Assembly (NCBI GenBank): GCA_044358015.1
Contig: JBIKOO010000001.1
Span: 1-64,000, forward strand
From: Casp-actino8 sp044358015
GTDB taxonomy: Bacteria > Actinomycetota > Acidimicrobiia > Acidimicrobiales > Ilumatobacteraceae
Length of the DNA stretch: 64,000 nt
Direction: 5' to 3'
Shown here: positions 35,201 to 42,488 of the stretch, one piece after another
How the letters are laid out: each line of letters begins with the position of its first letter
Numbering within the stretch: the stretch's first letter is position 1
Made by a program: the position numbers and the translations under genes
The notes under the pieces: generated by a model
Seen by the model: the letters and a program-made list of their open reading frames with translations, nothing else
Told to the model about the DNA's origin: nothing
Database searches by the model: none

Positions 35201-35760
35201 TCAGCGATCATCCGCTGTTTGGTCACGAGTCTTCGCTGAATAAAAACTCCACAACGACCACCGCAATGTTGGCTGAAGCAGAGAATGGTTCGATCTGGAC
35301 TCTGGCTGGAATCATCACCAAAGTTGAACGCAAAGTCACCAAAAAGGGTGACCCGATGGCCATCGTGCATCTTGAAGACTTATATGGGGGAGTTGAACTC
35401 ACCGTCTTCACCAAGACCTTGCAGACGCATGGGCACAAAATTGTCGATGAGGCAATCATCTCGGTCAAATGCCGAGTTAACCGTCAAGATGATCGCATCA
35501 GCGTGGCGACCATGGAAATCACTCCACTGCAGTTATCGAACCGCGAACCCGAATTGCGGCTCAACCTCCCCGCAGTAGCCCTTGACCCCGAAAACGTGGC
35601 TCGACTGAAGACCATCTTGTCAAAGTACCCCGGACCTTCGTACGTCTTTCTCCACATTGGCGACGCCAAAGTCTTAAAGTTGGGCGCCGAATTCATGGTC
35701 GATATTGACCGAGTGATTCCTCCGCTACGGGTCGCTTTTGGTGCTGGAGTCGTGCGCTAA
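32245..35760 (+). CDS. dnaE: DNA polymerase III alpha subunit
   Basis: About 1171 residues, the replicative polymerase. The PHP domain starts at once (FTHLHVHTEFSMLDG, MTDHGNMYG, VIATNDSHYVH). The palm carries the catalytic aspartates in PDIDMDFDSRYREQ, with GPGRGSAAGCAVAYCLGI before it. The beta-binding/HhH and OB (GIITKVERKVTKKGDPMAIV) regions follow. Enough PHP metal ligands seem kept for intrinsic proofreading, as in mycobacterial DnaE1. The start is GTG 32245 or TTG 32248. It is monocistronic by layout, 96 bases after bpa. Confidence 0.95.
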   Translation: MLGDSFTHLHVHTEFSMLDGAAKLDELVAKAVADGQPALGMTDHGNMYGVLDFYKECRAQGVKPIIGTEAYMAYETRFERPSRRGQVDDSGGDTEGGRKLYYHLTLLAENNVGYKNLIQLSSLAFLEGYYYQPRMDWELLEKYHEGLIATTGCLGGHVLQSLLKDDYKDAKIKAARLQEIFGKDNLFVEIQDHGLAAQTKTNPQLLQIAQEIGAPVIATNDSHYVHRHDSDAHDALLCVQTNSMINDPKRFRFEGTEHYLKTSNEMRYVFREVPEACDNTLWIAERADVTIEFGKPQLPNFKIPPGFADDAAYLDHLTREGAKRRWGDKLAPSIVERLAYETKVICDMGFASYFLIVWDLIRYAKDQGIRVGPGRGSAAGCAVAYCLGITEIDPIRYDLLFERFLNPSRISMPDIDMDFDSRYREQMIHYATDTYGREHVAQIITFGTIKARNAVRDAARVLGHPYAVGDKLAKAMPPLVMGRDTPLKYCLELDPKYKEGYQAAQELRDIYESEEDMRQVIDVAKGLEGLKRSTGIHAAAVVISKEPLTSYLPLQRKPEAGKPIEESQVTTQFEMHGVESLGLLKMDFLGLRNLDVISDAMALIRLSEPDFDIDAIPIDNKKTFELLSRGDTIGVFQLESPPMQQLLRAMAPTSFEDVSAVIALYRPGPMGVNMHYDFADRKNGRKKVEYFHPDAEEVLGDTYGLMIYQESVMRVAQRFAGYSLAEADNLRKACGKKERALMEKERSKFEEGCATSGYGDILGKQLFDIIENFADYAFNKSHSFGYGYICYQTAFLKANYPVQYFAAMLTSVKDNLDKAAGYLVDARTGGITVGPPNINVSDVDFTPQVEERIIHFGLSAIKGVGQAICERIVAERQANGPFESFHDFAMRVPTDCLNKKAAESFIKAGAFDSLGHPRQGLMAVFENIVDDTLSRRAEADQGVMSLFDAIDTDTDPSFDLDIPIPENEYDKSVKLKFEKEMLGLYISDHPLFGHESSLNKNSTTTTAMLAEAENGSIWTLAGIITKVERKVTKKGDPMAIVHLEDLYGGVELTVFTKTLQTHGHKIVDEAIISVKCRVNRQDDRISVATMEITPLQLSNREPELRLNLPAVALDPENVARLKTILSKYPGPSYVFLHIGDAKVLKLGAEFMVDIDRVIPPLRVAFGAGVVR

Positions 35761-35771
35761 GCGTTATTTCG

Positions 35772-35797
35772 TGTTAGTTCTCGGTGTTATTTCTCGG
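35772..35797 (+). repeat. Two tandem 13-base direct repeats after dnaE
   Basis: TGTTAGTTCTCGG (35772-35784) is followed directly by TGTTATTTCTCGG (35785-35797), one mismatch. A partial third copy (GTTATTTC) precedes them. The gap before the next gene is 140 bases; no terminator is evident. Confidence 0.55.
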
Positions 35798-35900
35798 TCG
35801 ATGAGTCGTCGTTTCGCCTCAACGCCTTCCGAAGTGGCAGAATAGAGGAAGTTCATTTTCGGACCAGTCTTTTGGGTCCATTGAGGGAGAAGTCGTTTTC

Positions 35901-36560
35901 ATGTCCGTCGAAGTCGAAACAATAGATTGCGCGGCTCTTACGGAGACTCAACTTGAAGACATGGTCGCAATGGGCGGTTCCTTCGATATGGAGCGCCTCC
36001 TCAAGGCCAAAGAAGACTGGGTGCTCTGCACGACGTCTCGTGAAGGTGGCAAGGTCCAAGGCTTTACATTTTCGACCCTTGAACGTATTGGCGGCACACC
36101 CTGCGTGCTGTTGGGTCTGATGAGTGTCAAGCGTTCATCCAAGCGTGATCAGATCCTGAAGGGCTTGATGGCCGAAGCATTCCACCGAGCACTCATGGCC
36201 TTCCCTGATGAAGACGTCGTGGTCGGGAGTCGCTTCGTTTCGGCAGAGGGTCTCGAAGCTTTCAAACAACTGACCGAACTAATTCCGCGTCCAGGTCATC
36301 GCGCGGTTGGCGAAGAAAGAGCTTGGGGACGTCGCCTCGCGCGTCGTTTCGGCGTCGATGCCAATTACGACGAAAAGACTTTCATTGTTGCCAAGAAGGG
36401 TTTGTCGGGTTTCTTAGATCACGAGTCCACTAAGGCCGACAAAATCAAGCCCGAGATTGCCGAAATGTTCTCTGCGGTTAATCCCGCAGTTGGTGGCTGT
36501 TTAATCATCCATGGTTGGACCATGACTGAGGATCTCCTCAAACTTGGCAAACTCAAATAG
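35901..36560 (+). CDS. Conserved protein of unknown function, possibly GNAT-like
   Basis: 219 residues. I do not recognise the family with confidence. The central part, VQGFTFSTLERIGGTPCVLLGL then MSVKRSSKRDQILKGLMAEAF, has a strand-strand-turn-helix order resembling the acetyl-CoA binding core of GNAT acetyltransferases. The rest is helical and charged, with an acidic N-terminus. GGGAG lies upstream of ATG 35901. Its stop lies 17 bases inside the next gene, so the two are likely coupled. Confidence 0.65.
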   Translation: MSVEVETIDCAALTETQLEDMVAMGGSFDMERLLKAKEDWVLCTTSREGGKVQGFTFSTLERIGGTPCVLLGLMSVKRSSKRDQILKGLMAEAFHRALMAFPDEDVVVGSRFVSAEGLEAFKQLTELIPRPGHRAVGEERAWGRRLARRFGVDANYDEKTFIVAKKGLSGFLDHESTKADKIKPEIAEMFSAVNPAVGGCLIIHGWTMTEDLLKLGKLK

Positions 36561-37167
36561 CTCTGCGACCTCGGTTTCCCTCGAGGCACTTTTACGTCGA
36601 CGCCGAATGACGCGACGTTTTCAAGGCGGCCCATCACCCCTTGAAATCGGTGCTCTATGCGCTTTAGCGGTACGTGCCCCTTCAGCTGGTTTTTCGCAGG
36701 GCTCTCATTTTTTGATCCTGACTGATCTCGACCTCGAGAAGTTTTGGGATGTATCTGGTGCCGGGAATTGGTTTAGGTCAACTGCTTCGGGAGTTCTCGA
36801 GGCGTCGTGCGTCGTTCTGATTTTGGGTGATCAAGATGCCTACACCGAGCGGTACAGCAAGCCCGATAAGGCCGCACATGGCCTTGATCACGCTGATCGC
36901 TGGGTGACCCCATTTTGGTTAACTGATGCTGCCATGGCCGCCGAAAACTTGTTGCTCCTCATCGAAGAACAGCATTGGGGAGCGCTTCTATTTGGTCTCT
37001 TTGGCGATCCAAGAACGGTTCTTGACGCCTTTGGTGTCCCGGCATCAGTGTCATGTGTCGGCGCCGTCGCTGTGGGATACCGCCATCCAGAGGATCAACC
37101 GAGTGGTTCTCCAACCACCCGATCCCGCCGACCGACGGACGAGGTCATCCATACCGGTCACTGGTAA
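36544..37167 (+). CDS. Nitroreductase family protein
   Basis: 207 residues from TTG 36544. LLRRRRMTRRFQGGPSPLEI and ALAVRAPSAGFSQGSHFLIL match the FMN-binding N-terminus of the nitroreductase fold, and TDAAMAAENLLLLIEEQHWGALLFGLF the conserved mid helix and second FMN loop. The C-terminus RRPTDEVIHTGHW is also family-like (RRPLDEVVHWE type). It resembles actinobacterial members near coenzyme F420 genes. The next clear ATG (36607) would cut the N-terminus, so the TTG start overlapping the previous gene is preferred. Confidence 0.78.
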   Translation: MANSNSSATSVSLEALLRRRRMTRRFQGGPSPLEIGALCALAVRAPSAGFSQGSHFLILTDLDLEKFWDVSGAGNWFRSTASGVLEASCVVLILGDQDAYTERYSKPDKAAHGLDHADRWVTPFWLTDAAMAAENLLLLIEEQHWGALLFGLFGDPRTVLDAFGVPASVSCVGAVAVGYRHPEDQPSGSPTTRSRRPTDEVIHTGHW

Positions 37168-37220
37168 CCAAGAATTTGGCGTTCTGGCACAAGGGTTTCG
37201 GATCAGGACGTATCAGGGTT

Positions 37221-37226
37221 TAGGGT
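37221..37226 (+). promoter_or_regulatory. Predicted -10 box of the DUF35-thiolase pair
   Basis: TAGGGT; a start a few bases downstream gives a leader of about 30 bases with GGAGT at 37252-37256 before ATG 37264. Confidence 0.35.
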
Positions 37227-37263
37227 AAGAATGTTCGTACAACCGTTAATCGGAGTCACCATC

Positions 37264-37656
37264 ATGGCCAACCAAATCCCGCACGTTGATTATCTTGAAC
37301 TTGGCGACAAGCCACACCTCGTTGCCAATGAGTGCACATCATGTGGCGCCCGTTTCTTCGATCGTCGCAACGCCTGTGCGAAATGTTTCAAGAATGAATT
37401 CAAGAAAGTTCCGATCGCCACTGACGGAATCTTGAAGTCCTTCACCATCGTCGCTTTTGCGGCCCCTGGTGTTCCGGTGCCTTTTGTCGCCGGAATTATT
37501 GATTGTGCTGGCACCAGTGTGCGTGGCAATGTCATCAATACCGATCCAACTCCCGAAAAGGTAGCGCTCGGCATGAAAGTACGTTTGGCGACTTTTAGTC
37601 TCGGAACCGACGACGAAGGAACTGAAGCAATCGGCTTTGGCTTCGAACCCGCTTGA
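37264..37656 (+). CDS. Zn-ribbon/OB-fold (DUF35) acyl-CoA-associated protein
   Basis: 130 residues. The rubredoxin-like zinc ribbon is visible as CTSCGARFFDRRNACAKC (four Cys), followed by an OB-fold half (LKSFTIVAFAAPGVPVPFVAGIIDCAGTSVRGNVI). DUF35 proteins pair with SCP2-type thiolases, as here 77 bases downstream, and are thought to help bind or channel acyl-CoA. ATG 37264 is supported by GGAGT upstream; an in-frame ATG at 37231 would add 11 residues. Confidence 0.87.
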   Translation: MANQIPHVDYLELGDKPHLVANECTSCGARFFDRRNACAKCFKNEFKKVPIATDGILKSFTIVAFAAPGVPVPFVAGIIDCAGTSVRGNVINTDPTPEKVALGMKVRLATFSLGTDDEGTEAIGFGFEPA

Positions 37657-37733
37657 TTCTGTTCAGTCCATTTTCTTAACCATCATTCAACTTAACACCC
37701 AAAATTCTTACGACGAAAGCGAAGGCACTCATC

Positions 37734-38942
37734 ATGGCTAGTGACGACATCTGGATCCTCGGAATCGCAATGACCAAGTTTGGTAAGCACTCCGACAAAG
37801 ACATCGTTGACCTCGGATCAGAAGCAGCAATTGCTGCATTGGCTGATGCTGGTGTCACGATGGCCGATATCGGAATTTTGGCAGCGGGCAACCTGATGGG
37901 TGCTAGCGCAAGTTTCGGTCAGGCATTGCAAAAGCAGATCGGTCAGACCGGCATCCCGGTGTACAACGTGGCGAACGCTTGCGCAACGGGTGCAACTGCC
38001 TTGCGAACCGCCATCATGGCTGTGAAGTCAGGCGAAGTGAAGATGGGCCTCGCAGTCGGAGCCGAAAAGCTTGCTGGTGCTGGATTGCTCGGCGGTGGCG
38101 GAGTTTCGAAGAAAGACGGCAACAAGTTTGAACCACGTGGCCGTTTCGGAAGCGTCTTGCCGACTGACGGACGTATCGGCACCGACACCATGCCTGGAAC
38201 CTTCGCACAAGTCGGAATGGAGTACGGCCACAAGTACGGCGGCGTTTCATTCGAACTGTTCGCCAAGATCTCAGAGAAGAACCACGCTCACTCAGTGTTG
38301 AACCCGATGGCTGCGTACCAGAAGCGCTTCACGCTCGACGAGATCATGAACGACATGATGATCGCGTATCCGAATACTCGTCCGATGTGTTCGGCTAACT
38401 GTGACGGTGCTGCAGCCGCAGTCGTGACATCTGGTGAAGTTCTCCGTACGTTGTCAAAAGAGCAACAGCGTCGTGCGATCAAGGTTTCGGCTTCAGTGCT
38501 GACCACCGACCCGTACCAAGAAGCGTGTCAGATCCTTCCCGATGTCAACACCTTGACGCGTAATGCCGCCAAGATTGCTTACGAGCAGGCTGGCGTGTCA
38601 CCGAGCGATCTTGACCTCGTTGAACTTCATGACTGCTTCGCAACCGCAGAATTGGTGCACTACGACAACTTGATGTTGTGCCCCGAAGGTGGCGCGGTTG
38701 ACTTCTTTATGAGCGGTGCAACCTGGCGCGATGGCTCGATGCCAGTCAACGTTTCAGGCGGTCTCGAATCAAAGGGTCACCCAATCGCCGCAACTGGTAT
38801 CGCCAACATTTGGGAAGTCTGTCATCACTTGCGCAATGAAGCCGGCGATCGACAGATCAAGGACGCCAAAGTTGGTCTGGCCCATGTCATCGGCCTGGGC
38901 TCAGCCTGCGGTATCCACATTTTGGAGAGAAGCGGTTTGTAA
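37734..38942 (+). CDS. Thiolase family protein (SCP2-type acetyl-CoA acetyltransferase)
   Basis: 402 residues. The nucleophilic Cys is in YNVANACATGATALR, a His in SKGHPIAATG and the second Cys region in GLGSACGIHI; the NEAF-type block of standard thiolases is replaced by ELHDCFATAE, as in the SCP-x/nonspecific lipid-transfer branch. It likely works with the preceding DUF35 protein in lipid or sterol-side-chain breakdown or synthesis. AAGG precedes ATG 37734. The 3' end lies ten bases from the convergent fabI stop. Confidence 0.9.
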   Translation: MASDDIWILGIAMTKFGKHSDKDIVDLGSEAAIAALADAGVTMADIGILAAGNLMGASASFGQALQKQIGQTGIPVYNVANACATGATALRTAIMAVKSGEVKMGLAVGAEKLAGAGLLGGGGVSKKDGNKFEPRGRFGSVLPTDGRIGTDTMPGTFAQVGMEYGHKYGGVSFELFAKISEKNHAHSVLNPMAAYQKRFTLDEIMNDMMIAYPNTRPMCSANCDGAAAAVVTSGEVLRTLSKEQQRRAIKVSASVLTTDPYQEACQILPDVNTLTRNAAKIAYEQAGVSPSDLDLVELHDCFATAELVHYDNLMLCPEGGAVDFFMSGATWRDGSMPVNVSGGLESKGHPIAATGIANIWEVCHHLRNEAGDRQIKDAKVGLAHVIGLGSACGIHILERSGL

Positions 38943-38951
38943 AGAACTGCC

Positions 38952-39719
38952 TCACGCACCAGTGGCGTGATACCCACCGTCTACGTGGATCATTGATCCG
39001 GTGGTCGCGGGGAACCAGTCTGATAACAATGCGATGACCGCACGGGCGACGGGTTCGCCGTTAGTGACGTCCCAGCCAAGAGGTGCACGATCGTCCCAGA
39101 TATCTTCAAACTTCTTGAAGCCGGGGATTGATTTAGCGGCCATTGTTTTGATGGGGCCAGCAGCAACCAGGTTTGAGCGGATGCCTAATGGACCGAGTTC
39201 TTTTGCCAGGTAGCGATTGATACTTTCTAAAGCCGATTTGGCAACACCCATCCAGTTGTAGGCGGGCCAGGCGACCGTGTTGTCAAAATCGAGTCCAACG
39301 ATAGAGCCACCCGGTTTCATCAACGGCACAAAAACTTCAGCGAGATGCTTCAGCGAATAAGCACTGATTTGCATCGCAATCGCAACGTCGTTCCACTTTG
39401 CCGCCATGAAATCATCGCCCAGACACACCTCTGGCGCGTATCCGATGGAGTGCACGACACCATCAACCGAACCCCAAGTTGCTGCCAAATGGTCACGGAC
39501 GACCGGACCATGTTCATCAACCGTCACATCTAGTTCAAGAACTTCAACCGTTTGGGACAACTTGCGCGCCGTACGTTGGGTGAGCGACATTGCACGACCA
39601 GCCCCAGTCAAGACAACTTGGGCTTCTTGTTCGAGAGCCAACTTGGCGACCCCGAAGGCGAGTGATGCATCAGTCAGGACACCGGTGACAACTATTTTCT
39701 TACCTGCAAGAAGGCTCAT
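38952..39719 (-). CDS. fabI: Enoyl-[acyl-carrier-protein] reductase (NADH), FabI/InhA type
   Basis: 255-residue SDR-fold enzyme for the last step of fatty acid elongation. It begins with KKIVVTGVLTDASLAFGVAKLA, the atypical FabI cofactor loop. VDGVVHSIGYAPE follows, the catalytic Tyr and Lys are in YNWMGVAKSALE (Tyr-x6-Lys, FabI pattern), and the substrate loop region is GPIKTMAAKSIPGF. It resembles InhA-like actinobacterial forms. It is convergent with the thiolase and divergent from npdG, with a leaderless-type start. Confidence 0.92.
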   Translation of the reverse strand: MSLLAGKKIVVTGVLTDASLAFGVAKLALEQEAQVVLTGAGRAMSLTQRTARKLSQTVEVLELDVTVDEHGPVVRDHLAATWGSVDGVVHSIGYAPEVCLGDDFMAAKWNDVAIAMQISAYSLKHLAEVFVPLMKPGGSIVGLDFDNTVAWPAYNWMGVAKSALESINRYLAKELGPLGIRSNLVAAGPIKTMAAKSIPGFKKFEDIWDDRAPLGWDVTNGEPVARAVIALLSDWFPATTGSMIHVDGGYHATGA

Positions 39720-39725
39720 ATGAAC

Positions 39726-39731
39726 AAACTA
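39726..39731 (-). promoter_or_regulatory. Predicted -10 box of fabI
   Basis: TAGTTT, GTTCAT, ATG 39719 on the minus strand. Confidence 0.5.
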
Positions 39732-39795
39732 GTTCTTTCCCTCTTCAAGAAGGGTCAACTAACGAATCGTGGCATATATGTGTCATTGTGTAGGT

Positions 39796-40467
39796 ATGCG
39801 CATTGGAATTCTCGGTGGTACAGGTCCGGCCGGCTCAGCACTTGCCGCCCGACTTGCTTCAATTGGATACACCGCCGTGATTGGTTCACGTTCGGCCGAA
39901 CGGGCTGTCGAAATAGCTAACGAATTCGTGGAAAAGTTTCCGCAGTTGCAAGGACGTTTATCAGGGGGAGACAATGCAGCGGCTTCAGCCTGCGACCTGG
40001 TGGTCATTGCAACCCCTTGGGATTCTGCTGCGACGACCGTACAAGACAATGCCGACGCACTCGATGGCAAGATCATTATCAGCATGGCCAACGCCTTGGT
40101 CAGAGTGGCCGGAGAATTCCAGCCACTATTGCCACCGCGTGGCAGTGTCGCCGCTCATATTCAGGCCGCAGTTCCGCGCAGTCGCGTGGTTGCGGCGTTC
40201 CATCACCTTCCTGCCAAAGAACTCGGCCATATCGGCGAGCCCATTGATTCAGATGTGTTGATCTGTTCGGATGACCCGACTGCGTTGCGCGAAGTCAGTG
40301 AAATTGTTGACAAGATTCCTGGTTGTCGACCGCTCGATGCTGGCCAACTTTCTAATGCCACCGCCATTGAGGCATTTACTGCGGTTCTTTTGCAATTGAA
40401 TGTTCGCTACAAGACCCGTGTTGCGCCTAAGTTGACAGGTATTCGTTCGAACCCCGAACAGAAGTAG
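39796..40467 (+). CDS. npdG: F420-dependent NADP oxidoreductase (NADPH:F420 reductase)
   Basis: 223 residues. MRIGILGGTGPAGSALAARLA is the NADP-binding Rossmann loop, VIGSRSAERA carries the Ser-Arg that read the NADP phosphate, and VVIATPWDSAA plus AAFHHLPAKELG are typical of the F420:NADP reductase family. It would supply reduced F420 to LLM-type enzymes such as the one at 52149-53048. ATG 39796 begins the fold directly, so the earlier in-frame start at 39769 is rejected. It lies 15 bases before mshC. Confidence 0.9.
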   Translation: MRIGILGGTGPAGSALAARLASIGYTAVIGSRSAERAVEIANEFVEKFPQLQGRLSGGDNAAASACDLVVIATPWDSAATTVQDNADALDGKIIISMANALVRVAGEFQPLLPPRGSVAAHIQAAVPRSRVVAAFHHLPAKELGHIGEPIDSDVLICSDDPTALREVSEIVDKIPGCRPLDAGQLSNATAIEAFTAVLLQLNVRYKTRVAPKLTGIRSNPEQK

Positions 40468-40482
40468 AAAAGGGTCAGTCAC

Positions 40483-41610
40483 TTGCCAATCAGGCTGTTT
40501 GATACCGCTCGTCAGGTCATTGTGCCTTTCGAACCAGGCCCGCGTGTACTTATGTATACCTGCGGCATTACTCCTTACGATGCCACCCATATTGGCCATG
40601 CCGCCACATTCATGGCTTATGACGTCTTACAGCGTCGTCTGATGGATCTCGGTCACGAAGTTCGCTGTGTTCGCAATGTCACTGACGTCGATGATCCGCT
40701 TTTCGCAAAGGCCCGACAACTAGGTGTGCACTATCTCGATTTAGCGGCTGGCGAAGAAGCGCGCTTTGAACGCGACATGGAAGCGTTAAACGCCTTGCCC
40801 GTATATTCCACTCCGCGTGCGTCGTCAGCAATCCCAGATATTCGAGGGTTTATCGGAATGGTTCTTGAACGTGGCTTCGCCTATGTTTCAGGTGGATCGG
40901 TGTATTTCGATGTCAGCAAGTTTGATTCATTCGGCAGTGTGAGTCACTACACGCGTGAACAGATGATTGAGTTCGCCCGCGAACGTGGTGGCGATGTCGA
41001 TAACCCCAACAAACGCGATCCACTTGATTTCGTGTTATGGCACCCTTCAGCGTCCGACGAACCTTCGTGGGAAGCCGTATGGGGAGCTGGTCGTCCCGGT
41101 TGGCATATTGAATGCAGCGCGTTAGCCCTACGCGAATTAGGTGAGACGATCGACTTACACGGTGGCGGAAGTGACCTGATCTTCCCGCATCACGAGTGTG
41201 AGCGGGCGCAGAGTGAAGCAGCCACTGGTGCACCGTTCGTCAAACATTGGATGCACGTAGCCATGGTGTTCATGGATGGTGCCAAGATGTCGAAGTCACT
41301 TGGCAACCTGGTCTTCGTGGATGCATTACGTCGCGAATGGGATCCTCGCGCGATACGTATGGCCATCATCAATCACCACTACCGCTTTGAATGGGAGTGG
41401 ACCAATGATCAAATGCCCACCGCCCGAGATCGGCTGGCATCGTGGGTGAGCAGTGCCAATGCAGCTGAGTCAGTGACGTTGCTCAACGAGGTTCGAGAGC
41501 ATCTCGACAACGATCTTGACACTCCTGCAGCTCTGAATGCGATCGACCAAGCGGTATCACAAGGTTTCTCGGCAAAAAATGCGGCAGCGTTGTTAGGAAT
41601 TGACATATAA
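40483..41610 (+). CDS. mshC: Cysteine:glucosaminyl-inositol ligase MshC (mycothiol biosynthesis)
   Basis: 375-residue relative of cysteinyl-tRNA synthetase. MYTCGITPYDATHIGHAATF differs from the CysS signature (CGPTVYD) in the MshC way. The zinc ligands fall in that Cys, GRPGWHIECSALA and FPHHECERAQ, and the ATP-loop is KMSKSLGN. The tRNA-binding C-terminal region of CysS is missing, and the protein is a little shorter than usual MshC. It joins cysteine to GlcN-inositol on the way to mycothiol. It starts with TTG 40483 behind AAAGG. Confidence 0.9.
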   Translation: MPIRLFDTARQVIVPFEPGPRVLMYTCGITPYDATHIGHAATFMAYDVLQRRLMDLGHEVRCVRNVTDVDDPLFAKARQLGVHYLDLAAGEEARFERDMEALNALPVYSTPRASSAIPDIRGFIGMVLERGFAYVSGGSVYFDVSKFDSFGSVSHYTREQMIEFARERGGDVDNPNKRDPLDFVLWHPSASDEPSWEAVWGAGRPGWHIECSALALRELGETIDLHGGGSDLIFPHHECERAQSEAATGAPFVKHWMHVAMVFMDGAKMSKSLGNLVFVDALRREWDPRAIRMAIINHHYRFEWEWTNDQMPTARDRLASWVSSANAAESVTLLNEVREHLDNDLDTPAALNAIDQAVSQGFSAKNAAALLGIDI

Positions 41611-41648
41611 AGACGCGATTTCTTCTCGCTTATTGATGCATTTATGCA

Positions 41649-41654
41649 TATGAT
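41649..41654 (+). promoter_or_regulatory. Possible -10 box for the acyltransferase gene
   Basis: TATGAT, next to a small palindromic tract (ATGCAT 41636-41641 and 41644-41649), 24 bases before GTG 41679. Confidence 0.35.
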
Positions 41655-41678
41655 TCGCTCAGCATTCGCGAGAGGCAG

Positions 41679-42428
41679 GTGATCACAGCCATGAAAGCAC
41701 AAGGTGCCGGAAAAGCCCAGACTCGTGCTCGAACGACGCTCGCCCCCGTTGCTCGTCGGTTGTGGTCAATCGAAATATCTGGTCTTGAGCGTTTGCCCGA
41801 ATCTGGTCCGGCAATTCTGTGTCCCAATCATGTGAGTTTTCTTGATTCCGCATTTTTGATGTTGGTCGTCCAACGCAATATTTCTTTTGTCGGCAAAGCC
41901 GAGTACATGGATTCGTGGAAGACCAAGATTCTTTTTCCGATGATGGGAATGATCCCCATTGATCGCTCCGGCGGTGAAAAAAGCCAAGCGGCTCTTCAAG
42001 CTGCAGAAGGAGTTTTGACTCGCGGCGAACTTTTCGGCATGTTCCCCGAAGGAACACGAAGCCGCGACGGGTGCTTGTACAAAGGCCGCACTGGTGCTGC
42101 ACGATTAGCCACAAAAATTGGTTGCCCAATCTTTCCGGTTGGAATCGTCGGAACCGATGACATCCAACCACCAGACGCCAAAGTACCCAAACTCTTCCGC
42201 TCGTGCTCCATCACGATTGGGCGTCCAGTACGACCCGAGCGTTACACATCATCGACTGATCCGCATATGGCTTGGCGGTCGATGATTGATGAAGTCATGT
42301 TTGAAGTTCAATCAATGACCGGTCAGGTTTATAAAAACGTTTACGCCGGAAAAACTGCCGATTCCGAACCCATCACCACCGCAAAAGTTGGCCACGTTCA
42401 AGACCAGCAGACCGTTTCTAGTTCCTAA
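41679..42428 (+). CDS. 1-acyl-sn-glycerol-3-phosphate acyltransferase family protein
   Basis: 249 residues from GTG 41679, with ATG 41691 as alternative. The HX4D motif is CPNHVSFLDSAFL and the substrate block MFPEGTRSRDGCLYKGRTGAARLA; VGTDDIQPPDAK follows. It is a membrane-associated lysophospholipid acyltransferase and the second such gene in the window. It carries an extra C-terminal tail of about 25 polar residues. AGAGG (41671-41675) is close to the GTG. It ends 60 bases before thrS. Confidence 0.87.
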   Translation: MITAMKAQGAGKAQTRARTTLAPVARRLWSIEISGLERLPESGPAILCPNHVSFLDSAFLMLVVQRNISFVGKAEYMDSWKTKILFPMMGMIPIDRSGGEKSQAALQAAEGVLTRGELFGMFPEGTRSRDGCLYKGRTGAARLATKIGCPIFPVGIVGTDDIQPPDAKVPKLFRSCSITIGRPVRPERYTSSTDPHMAWRSMIDEVMFEVQSMTGQVYKNVYAGKTADSEPITTAKVGHVQDQQTVSSS

Positions 42429-42475
42429 CCCCCTTTCTCACCACAAATCCCACGGTGACCGTTGGGCATTGCCCG

Positions 42476-42481
42476 TAAACT
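42476..42481 (+). promoter_or_regulatory. Predicted -10 box of thrS
   Basis: TAAACT ends 7 bases before ATG 42489, which supports that start over an in-frame candidate at 42462. Confidence 0.45.
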
Positions 42482-42488
42482 GTCGCGA

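Noticed and set aside
40483..41610. Second cysteinyl-tRNA synthetase
   Set aside because: The signature TPYDATHIGHAATF, short length and lack of a tRNA-binding tail fit MshC instead.
41634..41650. Short palindromic tract (ATGCAT repeated) as an origin or attachment site
   Set aside because: Only 6-base units and no associated integrase or DnaA-box cluster; better explained as AT-rich promoter sequence.
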